From: Sporomusa termitida
GTDB lineage: Bacteria > Bacillota > Negativicutes > Sporomusales > Sporomusaceae
Length of the DNA: 64,000 bases
Direction of reading: 5' to 3'
Assembly (NCBI RefSeq): GCF_007641255.1
Contig: NZ_CP036259.1
Location: 4,094,501 to 4,158,500, forward strand
The notes beneath the pieces are model-generated. The model saw only the letters and a list, made by a program, of their open reading frames with translations, did not search any database and had not been told where the DNA came from. Positions within the stretch are counted from its first letter, which is position 1. Each line of letters opens with the position of its first letter. A program made the position numbers and the translations under genes. This document shows, piece by piece, positions 37,060 to 45,751 of the stretch.

Positions 37060-37656
37060 TCATAAGCTAGTGCCTAGTGCCTTGGCAAAGTTAGATGTTG
37101 GTTTTAGGGCGAGACAAAATGGTAAAGGGCAAGGAAGCACCGACGACGCATACTGGCAGGGGTCTGCCAGGAGGGGCTGACGCCGCCATTTGCCATTTTG
37201 GCCGTCATCATACTAAAAAGCTAATGTTGGTCAAGCTGCTGATGGCAAGTCGCAATGCCGCCCGACAGCCAGCTCGGCCAACAGTTGCATAGCATACGCG
37301 GCAGCCTGCGCAATAATCGCATTTGGCTGGACTCAGAATCCATCCTGTTGGCGGCGGCTACAGACTGTCTAGCTGCAGAATGGCTGCCAAACTGGTTGAC
37401 TCAACCTCTTAAACATGAATCGCAAGTATCATGCCACTATTCTCTAGTCGCCAGAAAAAGACGAAACCATCTGGAAAACCAGCATTTCAGGAATTAGTTT
37501 AGCCTCATTTCCCTAGTCATAGCCAAGCAAAGACTTATTTCAATTATGGAATATACTTTCAAAAAAATCCTACCCGACCGCGCTTTACTTATATTTCATT
37601 TATGCAATAGTTTTTCAAAACTGCAATCATTCACACGCGAAATGCGGGGACGGGCG
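37060..37656. other. Non-coding stretch with repeat and possible gene relic
   Basis: At 37077-37215 lies a copy of a dispersed element starting GTGCCTTGGCAAAGTTAGAT (also at 59327). At about 37236-37322 the minus strand has a 29-codon open stretch beginning AIIAQAAAYAMQLLAEL and ending in a stop, which looks like the tail of a decayed gene, not identified. No intact gene is seen. Confidence 0.4.
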
Positions 37657-37758
37657 GAAGCGTGGGACGTTCATTTTGCTTCGCAAAAAACCGGAATAAG
37701 CACCCGAAGCTAAACAATGCCCTCGGTAATATACAGAATGGTTACAGCCACAGGTAAA
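37657..37758. repeat. Repeat A, right copy
   Basis: Matches 35825-35926. It is followed within 10 bp by a GGGTTAC / GTAACCC hairpin that could terminate transcription from the regulator gene. Confidence 0.7.
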
Positions 37759-37828
37759 AAAAAGGGTTACCCGCAGTAACCCCTCAGACCCTATAAAACA
37801 CCGGTTCTGGTAACTATGATTTAAGCGA

Positions 37829-37930
37829 CTCCTCTTGGCAGGGTACTCCCTGACTACCCCGGCCATTGTGGGCCGGCAAGCGAGCAATTTTCACTCTAGG
37901 TAGCAATAATATTGTTTTCCCGCATTTTCC
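37829..37930. repeat. Repeat B, right copy (includes the regulator 3' end)
   Basis: The intact source of the remnant at 36959-37059. Copies A and B flank yqeB on the left and flank almost nothing on the right, which suggests a tandem duplication followed by loss of one yqeB. Confidence 0.7.
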
Positions 37931-39491
37931 GCCACAAAGTAGTATTGCTGATGCCAAGCCGCTGGGCTGTACGACAGCGGATATTCCGTTCCTGCTGCAG
38001 CACGCGCAAAATGGCCTGCTTCTCTGCTTCCCGCAAAACGGCTGTCAGATTATCCGCATTACTGCCTTTATAATCATTTCGGTGCATTAACGAAGGATAA
38101 AACTTCGTGGGAAGATGATGAACCTCCAGCGTATCTTCTTCGGCATGCACCATATTCAGTGCACTTTCAATACAATTTTGCAATTCCCGAATGTTGCCTG
38201 ACCACGGGTAATTCTCGAAACTATCATAGACTGCCTGCGCTACCCGGCTAATGTTTTTTCCTAACACCGGGTTGTATTTGCCAATAAAATACCTGGCTAA
38301 CAGCGGGATATCCCCGTCCCGCTCTTTCAACGAAGGAACGCGGAGCTCAACTACATTAATCCGGTAGTACAGATCCTCACGAAAACGCTTTTCTTCTATT
38401 AACTGGGATAAATTCTTGTTAGTGGAGGAGATAATGCGCACGTTGACAGGAATGGGTTTGGTACTGCCGATGCGGGTAACTTCACGTTCCTGAATGACCC
38501 TGAGCAGCTTGGCCTGCAACTCCCAGTCCATTTCACTGATTTCATCCAGAAAAACTGTTCCCATATCAGCCGCCTCAAAAACGCCGATATTGCCGTGCTT
38601 TTTGGCCCCGGTAAAAGAGCCGTCCGCATAGCCAAATAAATTTGCTTCAATTAAGGTTGGCGGCAGAGCGCCGCAATTAATCGCGATAAAAGGGTTATTG
38701 CGCCGGTCGCTGAGGTTATGTATAGCCTGGGCAAACAATTCTTTACCGGTGCCGGTGGCACCATAAATCAACACGGAGGAAATCCCCTGGGCCACATAAT
38801 TTACGATAGTTTTGCATTTTTTGATGGCTTCGCTTTCCCCGATAATATCAGACAGATTATATCTGGCATACTGAAATTTCTTTACCTCTGCCAGCAATTT
38901 CTGTTTTTGTGATACCATCATTTCATTATTGAAGCCCAGCCCGTAGTTCTCAGTGATGGGAATACGTACCGCCGTTACGCCCTGCATAGTGATAGATTCA
39001 CCGATCACCGGCTTCTGCGTCTGCATGGCTTCATAAGCGGCCTGACTGACTTTGCCAATTAGCTTCTCACTTTTCTTACCGGTGTAATCAGCTGTCTCCA
39101 GCCGCCGGCCACTGTGATCAAACAATACGGCATCTCCACCCGCTACCCGCGCAATCATAGGCAACGCTTTCGACAGTGCTTCCCGCAGTTTCGTGTCCCG
39201 CTCCACCCGCTCCACATTACTGCAGCAAAGTATATACTCACCAATCGGCAGAGCCCAGGCTTCCGCTTCCGTCACAAATTGGGAGGGCCCAACTACCGGC
39301 ATTTGCCGCTCCCCGGCCTGTCTGGCAATTTCGTATACTTCTCCCTGATACTGCCTTATTTCACGTCCATGTGAATCAACACTTTTCAGCCTTCGTCCCA
39401 GTCGGTCGGTAACAGTGGCAAATCCGCCTGTAGTACGGGCAATAAAATCCAAAGCCAGACACAGTTGATCCAAAAATTTGTTATTACCCAT
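37896..39491 (-). CDS. Sigma-54 activator, paralogue of the nicotinate regulator
   Basis: About 531 residues from the ATG at 39491. Same architecture as the protein at 24.4-26.0 kb: two N-terminal sensory repeats (LDFIARTTGGFATVTDRLG; LPMIARVAGGDAVLFDHSG), AAA+ domain with Walker A GATGTGKE and Walker B GTVFLDEISEM, and a Fis-type helix-turn-helix (CRTAQRLGISNTTLWRKM). The sigma-54 contact loop reads GSFTGA rather than GAFTGA. It is divergent from the LysR gene and is the best candidate activator for the sigma-54 promoter at 47.5 kb. The target is inferred. Confidence 0.88.
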   Translation of the reverse strand: MGNNKFLDQLCLALDFIARTTGGFATVTDRLGRRLKSVDSHGREIRQYQGEVYEIARQAGERQMPVVGPSQFVTEAEAWALPIGEYILCCSNVERVERDTKLREALSKALPMIARVAGGDAVLFDHSGRRLETADYTGKKSEKLIGKVSQAAYEAMQTQKPVIGESITMQGVTAVRIPITENYGLGFNNEMMVSQKQKLLAEVKKFQYARYNLSDIIGESEAIKKCKTIVNYVAQGISSVLIYGATGTGKELFAQAIHNLSDRRNNPFIAINCGALPPTLIEANLFGYADGSFTGAKKHGNIGVFEAADMGTVFLDEISEMDWELQAKLLRVIQEREVTRIGSTKPIPVNVRIISSTNKNLSQLIEEKRFREDLYYRINVVELRVPSLKERDGDIPLLARYFIGKYNPVLGKNISRVAQAVYDSFENYPWSGNIRELQNCIESALNMVHAEEDTLEVHHLPTKFYPSLMHRNDYKGSNADNLTAVLREAEKQAILRVLQQERNIRCRTAQRLGISNTTLWRKMRENNIIAT

Positions 39492-39703
39492 TATTGCACC
39501 CGCCCTAACTGTTCTTTCCATAAGTGTATGTTCAACCAGTACAATCCCCCGTAAATGCCACCTGTGGGAATGATGCCGAATACACCCGTTTATATATATT
39601 TGGCCGCGATTAACTAAACCAGTTGCTTACCCTATAGTATATGTGTAAACTGTATGTTAAAAAAGTGAATTTTTATAATGTACTGTTGCAAAAAAATCAT
39701 GTA

Positions 39704-40615
39704 ATGCGGGAAAAGGAAGTGATTGATTTGACAATTTGGAAATACCAGGTTTTCAGTGCTATTGTCGCCTCGGGCAGTATGGCAAAAGCGGCCGAATTGC
39801 TGAATTTATCACAATCCGGGGTCAGTCATGCCCTGGCCAGTCTGGAAGGCGAATTCGGGTTTCCCTTGCTGACCAGGGATCGTTCCGGTATCAGCCTGAC
39901 CAGCAATGGCACACAGGTGTTGCCGCATATCCGGCAAATTCTGCATTACAACGAACGGCTGAAGCAGGAGCTTGCAGCTATCGCCGGCCTGACTGCCGGC
40001 ACAGTGCGGATTGGGACATTTACCAGTGTTTCTATGCAATGGCTGCCCGAAATCATTACCCAGTTCCACCACTGTTATCCGGCCATAACCATCGAATTAT
40101 TGGATGGCAATTATGATGAAATTGAGGAATGGATAAAAAATGGTTCCGTTGATTTTGGCTTTGTTTCGCTGCCAACTATGAAATTGTATGAAATCATTCC
40201 TTTAAAAAAAGACAGGCTGCTGTGTATTCTCCCGCCCCATCATCCGCTGCGGCAGCAAAGCATGATTACTTTTGCTGATATTAAAGAGGAGCCGTTTATC
40301 GCCACGAAATGGGGCAGTTATGATGAAATAAAGCGGCTTGTAAATGAGCATAACGTGAAACTCAAGATACAATATGAAGTAACAGAAGCCCGGGCTATTA
40401 TCACCATGGTGAAAAACGGTTTAGGTATCAGTATTCTTCCCGAAATGACCCTGTTACGGGCAGTAGACACTGTTTATACTGTCGGCCTGGAACACGCTCC
40501 CGCCCGGACAATAGGTATTGCCGCACTGTCGATAAAAAATAGTTCCCCCGCGGCCAGAAAGTTTATTGATTCTACCAAAGTCTGGTTGACCAAACACCAC
40601 TTGATGGATTTTTAG
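39704..40615 (+). CDS. LysR-family transcriptional regulator
   Basis: About 304 residues from ATG 39704; a TTG at 39728 is nearer to the AAAGGAAG site and would give WKYQVFSAIVASGSMAKAAE near the N-terminus as usual. The winged helix is complete (AAELLNLSQSGVSHALASLE), followed by the two-lobed LysR substrate domain (VRIGTFTSVSMQWLPEIITQF, then MVKNGLGISILPEM). It is transcribed away from the sigma-54 activator and converges with the second hmd gene, 7 bp apart. A LysR protein in such a place commonly controls its neighbours; the ligand is unknown. Confidence 0.88.
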   Translation: MREKEVIDLTIWKYQVFSAIVASGSMAKAAELLNLSQSGVSHALASLEGEFGFPLLTRDRSGISLTSNGTQVLPHIRQILHYNERLKQELAAIAGLTAGTVRIGTFTSVSMQWLPEIITQFHHCYPAITIELLDGNYDEIEEWIKNGSVDFGFVSLPTMKLYEIIPLKKDRLLCILPPHHPLRQQSMITFADIKEEPFIATKWGSYDEIKRLVNEHNVKLKIQYEVTEARAIITMVKNGLGISILPEMTLLRAVDTVYTVGLEHAPARTIGIAALSIKNSSPAARKFIDSTKVWLTKHHLMDF

Positions 40616-40622
40616 CCACCAC

Positions 40623-42038
40623 CTAATCCACAACATCAATATTCAGTTTGCGGGCAGCTGCCCGGGCTTCCGCCACCGACGGCACGGCCTCTTTGATAAT
40701 CAGGCGCCTGCCGCCTCTGCTTAACACAGTAATCATTGAATTCTTGCCTGTCGCATAAATTGTAACCCGCTGCACTTGCGGTTCATTGGTCTCCGCAATT
40801 TCTATCTTTAGGCCGGAGTTAAGCACCTGGTTCATAATGTCCCGGTATAACCCGGCATTGTCGTTGGCGGCGCCATGTACCGCCGCCATAAGGATGCCGG
40901 GAATATTAATTCCCCGTCTGGCAAACAGCTCCGGATACAACTCGATTTTCACGCCGGTAATCTCGCCTTGCGCCAATTCATGGGCAATTCTCGCCGTATT
41001 GGCCGGCAATCCCACAGCCTGGCTGCTGCCGCCAACAACCGCGTCGCCAAAAGGCTTGATGATGGAATTGGCCTGATCTGCCAGAATACGGGCCTCCGTC
41101 CGGGCCTGGGCGAGCACAGTGTGGATACGCGCAGTATCGCGCGCTTTTATGGCCGGTTTAATGTATTGTTCCACAGCCTCATTGGTGTTGAAAAACGGTT
41201 CCATATAACGGCTAACGATTGGTACAACCTCCCTGGCTGACAACGGATGAACCGCAGCCGCCATAGCAATCATGACATCAGGCGGCACGCTTACAGGGAT
41301 GGTTGTCTTGACTACCAGATTGGCTGCCAAATGGCCCATCAATATTCCGCCGCCTAGATGCGTCGCGCACAGGCCGGAGACCATAGCCCGCGGCGTACAG
41401 GGATTGGCAATAGTGGGTGACAGGGCCAGCGTTACGGCCTGACCTACCTGATGGGGAGTGGCCTCCAGCATCTCGGCAATCACCGCCGCCGTAGCGGCCG
41501 CACCGGCACCAAAGCCCTCCATATTGCAGCCGGTGGATGATTTGCCGGCCCGGAAAATACAACCGATTTTTACCATCAAGGCCACCAACCGGGCTGTCTC
41601 CTGTTGGTCCTCCAGCATATCCAGCAGCGTTTTTACCACTCCGGTATACGTACAGGCGTCACCGGTGCCGGCACAGGGCATAAGACCCACCACATGATTG
41701 CCGACTTGGGCGCTAAGGGTATACTTCAATGCCTTATTGATAAACTGGTCGTCAATTAAACATACTTCTTCATCTGCCAGATCCTGTCCCACGGTTCCCA
41801 TCAGCAAACTTTTGCCGGAAGTCAGGCCGATTTCCATCGCATACAGGTTGTGGCTGAAGGCTGCCAAAACGGAAGAGGTCACTTCTTCCCGGCTCATTTT
41901 ATTGACTGCCATGGCTTCTTCGATAACGATGTCACTGACCCGCACCTTCAGCTCGTTCGCCAAATCAATGCATTCCTCCAGGGTCAGACCGCCGAGGGTA
42001 TATTCCTTGTGCCGCACTACCTCACAAAACTTATCCAT
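40623..42038 (-). CDS. Second hydroxymethylglutarate dehydratase-like protein
   Basis: 471 residues, aligned end to end with hmd at 12.1-13.6 kb, including the cysteine regions MPCAGTGDACTYTG, KSSTGCNMEGFGAGAAAT and ANPCTPRAMVSGLCATHLGG and the C-terminal ACT-like extension. All motif residues are kept, so it is probably active. It may duplicate Hmd, or act on a related 2-(hydroxymethyl) acid. It is preceded by a fragment of a second hnr and follows the methyltransferase operon on the same strand, so read-through from there is possible. Confidence 0.88.
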   Translation of the reverse strand: MDKFCEVVRHKEYTLGGLTLEECIDLANELKVRVSDIVIEEAMAVNKMSREEVTSSVLAAFSHNLYAMEIGLTSGKSLLMGTVGQDLADEEVCLIDDQFINKALKYTLSAQVGNHVVGLMPCAGTGDACTYTGVVKTLLDMLEDQQETARLVALMVKIGCIFRAGKSSTGCNMEGFGAGAAATAAVIAEMLEATPHQVGQAVTLALSPTIANPCTPRAMVSGLCATHLGGGILMGHLAANLVVKTTIPVSVPPDVMIAMAAAVHPLSAREVVPIVSRYMEPFFNTNEAVEQYIKPAIKARDTARIHTVLAQARTEARILADQANSIIKPFGDAVVGGSSQAVGLPANTARIAHELAQGEITGVKIELYPELFARRGINIPGILMAAVHGAANDNAGLYRDIMNQVLNSGLKIEIAETNEPQVQRVTIYATGKNSMITVLSRGGRRLIIKEAVPSVAEARAAARKLNIDVVD

Positions 42039-42041
42039 ATA

Positions 42042-42254
42042 TTATGCCTCCTGTCCACGCCAACCCGAAACGCTCGCCACAAGCACGTCCGCACCTTCAG
42101 CCCTAACACTGACTCCGGCCCGGGCACTGCCGCCGCTGCCGCCTGCATATACCGCCGCACCACCTGCCGCTCTTCCCTTGGCGGCAATTAACAACCGGTT
42201 CCCTGACTGCCGCTTTAGCCGCCAGGGTCTGTAAGCTGTTTCGGATGTAACCAC
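42042..42254 (-). pseudogene. Decayed fragment of a second 6-hydroxynicotinate reductase gene
   Basis: The translation VYAGGSGGSARAGVSV matches VYVGGTGGSARAGVTT of Hnr, and over 42107-42190 the DNA aligns without gaps to hnr (16268-16350), including CCGGCCCGGGCACTGCCGCC in both. Before and after this stretch similarity to Hnr is lost, and the ferredoxin and most catalytic parts are missing. It lies 3 bp upstream of the second hmd gene. Confidence 0.75.
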
Positions 42255-42283
42255 AGACTATGCCTAAGATTTAGCGTATGGCA

Positions 42284-42318
42284 GCCCGCTGCCGGCTCTG
42301 GCCAGAGCCGCAGCGGGC
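42284..42318. terminator. Strong GC-rich stem-loop after the methyl-THF transferase gene
   Basis: GCCCGCTGCCGGCTCTGG / CCAGAGCCGCAGCGGGC, about 17 pairs with a one-base bulge, 6 bp beyond the methyltransferase stop. No U-tract follows, so it may be an mRNA 3'-end stabiliser or only a partial terminator before the second hmd. Confidence 0.6.
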
Positions 42319-42324
42319 AACCGC

Positions 42325-43122
42325 CTATACAAATAAACCGTTGCGATAAGCCGTTAAGTAGTCCCCGCAATACTCATCCTGATCCAACAAGGCTCGGGCC
42401 GCATAAATAACCCCCATCATGCCTTTGTCGGTCGGATTCAAAATATAGCCATCCATTCCCAGAGCCATCGTTTGCACCACAAATAACCGGTTCAAAGTTT
42501 TACGGGCAGGCAAGCCAAAGGATATATTGCTCAGACCGCAGGCAAAATGCACTTGCGGATACTGTTTTTTAATCAGTTGAATCGTCTCTAACACTTCTAT
42601 GCCCGCCCCGCTGACAACGCTGATTGGTTTTACCAGCGGATCAAAATGAATGTCGCCGGCAGGAACACCGGCTGCCGTAAGCTTGGCATAAAGACTGTTT
42701 ACTGCCCGCATCCGGTCTTCTGCGGAATTGGGCATCCCGGTATCATCCATACACAGGGCCACAATTTTGGCTTTATAAGCAAGGACCAAGGGCAGGACTT
42801 CAGCAAACCGTTCTTTTTCATCCGTAATAGAGTTAATCATCGGCTGACCATATTTGGCAAGTGCCAGGCCGGTTGCCAGGGCCCGTGGATTCGGACTGTC
42901 AATACATAGCGGGGCTTCCACGTCGTCCTGAATGGTGTTGACCAGCCATTCCATAATTTCCACTTCATTATGGACTTTGTTGCCGCAGTTTACGTCCAAA
43001 TAGGTAGCGCCTGCTTCCATCTGGGCCAGCGCCACCCGTTTGATGCACGCGGCATCCCTATTGTCAACAGCCTCGCTGATTTCCTTGCGGCTGGTATTGA
43101 TCAGCTCACCGATAATAATCAT
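42325..43122 (-). CDS. Methyltetrahydrofolate:corrinoid methyltransferase (MtgA-like)
   Basis: 265 residues of the pterin-binding (AcsE/MtgA) TIM-barrel family. IIIGELINTSRKEISEAVDN at the N-terminus, YLDVNCGNKVHNEVE and PLCIDSPNPRALATGL are the pterin-site segments. In betaine- or amine-using anaerobes the enzyme moves the methyl group from the corrinoid protein to tetrahydrofolate. Last gene of the methyltransferase operon. Confidence 0.9.
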   Translation of the reverse strand: MIIIGELINTSRKEISEAVDNRDAACIKRVALAQMEAGATYLDVNCGNKVHNEVEIMEWLVNTIQDDVEAPLCIDSPNPRALATGLALAKYGQPMINSITDEKERFAEVLPLVLAYKAKIVALCMDDTGMPNSAEDRMRAVNSLYAKLTAAGVPAGDIHFDPLVKPISVVSGAGIEVLETIQLIKKQYPQVHFACGLSNISFGLPARKTLNRLFVVQTMALGMDGYILNPTDKGMMGVIYAARALLDQDEYCGDYLTAYRNGLFV

Positions 43123-43245
43123 AGTGTCCCTCCTTGTGGTAATGAATTGTAGCGCTTATTCTAGCCAACAGCTAGGGGTAAAGAATAGCCGGGAAAGAAG
43201 TTCACCGCCTTTCCCGGCGTACTTGCCGTTCAGGGTTGCTTATTC

Positions 43246-43884
43246 TCAGGCAATCATCTGCACGGCGATTTCCTTAGCAGCGATGGCATCGGCACAATAC
43301 GCATCAGCGCTGATTTCATCGGCAAATTCCTGGGAAATGGGGGCGCCGCCGACTAAAATCTTGACTTTGTCCCTGAGCCCCGCCGCGCTGATGGCGTTAA
43401 TGGTATCTTTCATGGCCATCATTGTCGTGGTCAGCAGTGCCGATAAGCCGATAAAGTGCGGTTCATGCTCTTTAATGGCATCGACAAACCGTTGCGGCGA
43501 GACATCCACGCCAAGATCAATAACTTTAAAGGAGGAGCTTTCCAAAATCAGTGTCACCAGATTTTTACCAATATCATGAAGATCGCCGGCCACTGTGCCG
43601 ATAACAAAAGTGGCGGCCTGTCTCGTACCGGCATTATCATCCCCCAGCAAAGGTTTAAGCAATTCCATACCGTTGCCCAGTGCCTTTGCTGCCCGCAGCA
43701 CCTCAGGCACAAACATTTCTCCAGCCTTAAACTTGGGCGCCACGATATCCATACCGCCAAGCAAGCCCTTATTAATAATTTCGTCGACATTGGCCCCGCT
43801 GTCAACCAAACTCTGCGTAATTGCTTTAACGCTTTTGATGTCTCCTTTAAATACGGCTTCCGCTAATTTATTGAATTCACTCAT
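43246..43884 (-). CDS. Corrinoid methyl carrier protein (MtgC/MttC-like)
   Basis: 212 residues from the ATG at 43884 (AGGAGGAATTTAATA). The N-terminal helical cap domain (~1-85) is followed by a Rossmann cobalamin domain with GDLHDIGKNLV, the base-off histidine motif, near residue 100, and VGGAPIS near the C-terminus. It accepts the methyl group from the MttB-type enzyme and presents it to the THF methyltransferase. No corrinoid activase (RamA type) is encoded in the operon, so it must come from elsewhere. Confidence 0.93.
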   Translation of the reverse strand: MSEFNKLAEAVFKGDIKSVKAITQSLVDSGANVDEIINKGLLGGMDIVAPKFKAGEMFVPEVLRAAKALGNGMELLKPLLGDDNAGTRQAATFVIGTVAGDLHDIGKNLVTLILESSSFKVIDLGVDVSPQRFVDAIKEHEPHFIGLSALLTTTMMAMKDTINAISAAGLRDKVKILVGGAPISQEFADEISADAYCADAIAAKEIAVQMIA

Positions 43885-43906
43885 TATTAAATTCCTCCTG
43901 ATATAG

Positions 43907-45430
43907 TTAGTCTTCATAGTAAATCGCTTCGGCTTTTTCCAAAGCTCCGTAAAATTCATCAAGCACTTCTTTATCGGTCTCTTTTGTCATGTAGCTGACC
44001 ACTACCATCAGTACGGCCGCAGCCAGCATACCGAATACCCCGTACCAACTGTCGCCCAGGCCATACCGATAAGTAAGAATTACACCGATTACACCCGCGA
44101 CAGAAGCAATCACGGCGGCCGGTGCGGTGGCCCGCCGCCAGTACAGTGCGGCAACAAGTACCGGAAACATCGGCATGACCAGGGCAATCGCAAACATAAT
44201 CAAGGTCCACATCAAATCAGGCGGATTCAGGGCCAGCCATAAGGCGGCCAAGCCTAAAGCGACAACGGCCAGCCGGGCCATGGTGATATGAACGCCGGGG
44301 CTGACTTGCAGCTTTAGCAACCGGTTGAGAATATCCTCCGAGATGATGGAGCCGGCTACCAGCAGGTGAGAGGTCGCAGCCGACAACCCCTTGGCCAGCG
44401 TGCCCCAGATAAATACAGCCATGAGCACGGCGGCAAAGGTGGCGGCCTGAGGCGAAATAATTTTGGTGATCAACATGGGGATAACCAGCTCTGTGTCGCC
44501 GCCTTTCAAGCCCGGTACCAAGGCAATGGCCGCGAAACCGATAAACATGGTGCCGGTCCACACAATAACCTGCAGAATCGGCTGGCAAAACATCAGTCTG
44601 CGCTGGCCTGCCATATCCTTGCCAAAATATCCGGCCCGGATGAAAACGTCAGGCAGCATGATAGTCCAGCCGATGGCGCAGGCAATAGGATAACCGAAGC
44701 GGGCGGAGTATGGCACCCATTGTTCCGGCCCGGGATAAGAAAACCAGGAATTGGTATTTTGCCAGACACTGGCTACCGCCTCGAAGATATCACCGCCAAA
44801 ACCATAGGCAATCGCGCTGATGCCAATCGACCATAAGGCTGCCATAAAGATCCAGGCCTGAACGGTAGCCGCCCAGGCCACCGATTTTACACCGCCAAAC
44901 GGAATAAACAGCAGTGCTGTCACACCGACAAAGACGACCGCACTGGTCTCAGAGATAGCACCCTGAGTGGCAACTGCAGCCGCTTTGCCGCAGGCAATAT
45001 AGATGGCCGCAGCGTAAGGCATGGACACACAAAAGAAAACAATAGCCAGTACCAGCCGCAAGGTTGGACTCCGGAAACGGTCAACAAAGATGTCGGCCTG
45101 CGTGGTGTAATTCCTTTGGGTATTCAATAACCACACTTTATTCATTACAAAATAGGTGAGTACCGGGAACAGTGGAATATAGCTCAGCTCGGACATAAAA
45201 TACCCAAAACCGCCACGATAATAACCACCCGGTCCGGCAAAGAAAACCCAGGTGCTCATAAGAGCGCCGATATAGGTCATGCACAATACAAACCAGTTGA
45301 TGGTGTTGCCGGCCGTGTAAAAATGCCGGGCTGATTTATTTTTTTCACTCCACCAGGTATAAATCCCGAAGGCTATGAGCGCTCCCATGTAGATAATATA
45401 TAACGCCCAGGTTGTCGTAGCGGATAACAC
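43907..45430 (-). CDS. Sodium:solute symporter (SSS family)
   Basis: 507 residues, about thirteen membrane helices. Starts at GTG directly after the stop of the small membrane gene (TAAGTG). SSS features include TAGNTINWFVLCMTYIGAL in the first helices and WGTLAKGLSAATSHLLVAGS in the middle. It probably imports the methylated substrate of the operon with Na+. Known betaine systems often use BCCT carriers, so the SSS type is a small hint at a different substrate. Confidence 0.88.
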   Translation of the reverse strand: MLSATTTWALYIIYMGALIAFGIYTWWSEKNKSARHFYTAGNTINWFVLCMTYIGALMSTWVFFAGPGGYYRGGFGYFMSELSYIPLFPVLTYFVMNKVWLLNTQRNYTTQADIFVDRFRSPTLRLVLAIVFFCVSMPYAAAIYIACGKAAAVATQGAISETSAVVFVGVTALLFIPFGGVKSVAWAATVQAWIFMAALWSIGISAIAYGFGGDIFEAVASVWQNTNSWFSYPGPEQWVPYSARFGYPIACAIGWTIMLPDVFIRAGYFGKDMAGQRRLMFCQPILQVIVWTGTMFIGFAAIALVPGLKGGDTELVIPMLITKIISPQAATFAAVLMAVFIWGTLAKGLSAATSHLLVAGSIISEDILNRLLKLQVSPGVHITMARLAVVALGLAALWLALNPPDLMWTLIMFAIALVMPMFPVLVAALYWRRATAPAAVIASVAGVIGVILTYRYGLGDSWYGVFGMLAAAVLMVVVSYMTKETDKEVLDEFYGALEKAEAIYYED

Positions 45431-45697
45431 TTACATCCCCTCCCTGGAACTGGAATCGGTATTGCTGACGATAGCGCCATCCGGTTGCGGGGTAATCTGT
45501 CTCAGCCGCCTTTGCCTGCTAAGTACCGCCATACCGCCATACACAACAATCCACAGCGGTATAATGGTCAGTGCGCCATGCCAGAGGGCGGCATTTGCGT
45601 TGCCATAGGCAGGGAGCCCCGGTATATTGTACAGGGTAAAGAATAATACAGTGAGTCCCAGCCACCATTTTTCCGTCTTTTTATACCGTTTTTTCAC
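45431..45697 (-). CDS. Small two-helix membrane protein paired with the symporter
   Basis: 88 residues, GTG start at 45697 after AAAGGAGGG. Two hydrophobic helices (LGLTVLFFTLYNIPGLPAYG and ALTIIPLWIVVYGGMAVLS) and a polar tail. Small proteins of the DUF3311/YhdT type are commonly encoded just before SSS symporters and are thought to assist them. The gene ends in the base before the symporter start. Confidence 0.75.
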   Translation of the reverse strand: MKKRYKKTEKWWLGLTVLFFTLYNIPGLPAYGNANAALWHGALTIIPLWIVVYGGMAVLSRQRRLRQITPQPDGAIVSNTDSSSREGM

Positions 45698-45751
45698 ACT
45701 TGTCCCTCCTTTTACTACTGCCCGCCAAGGGAACAACAATATCGCAACCGC

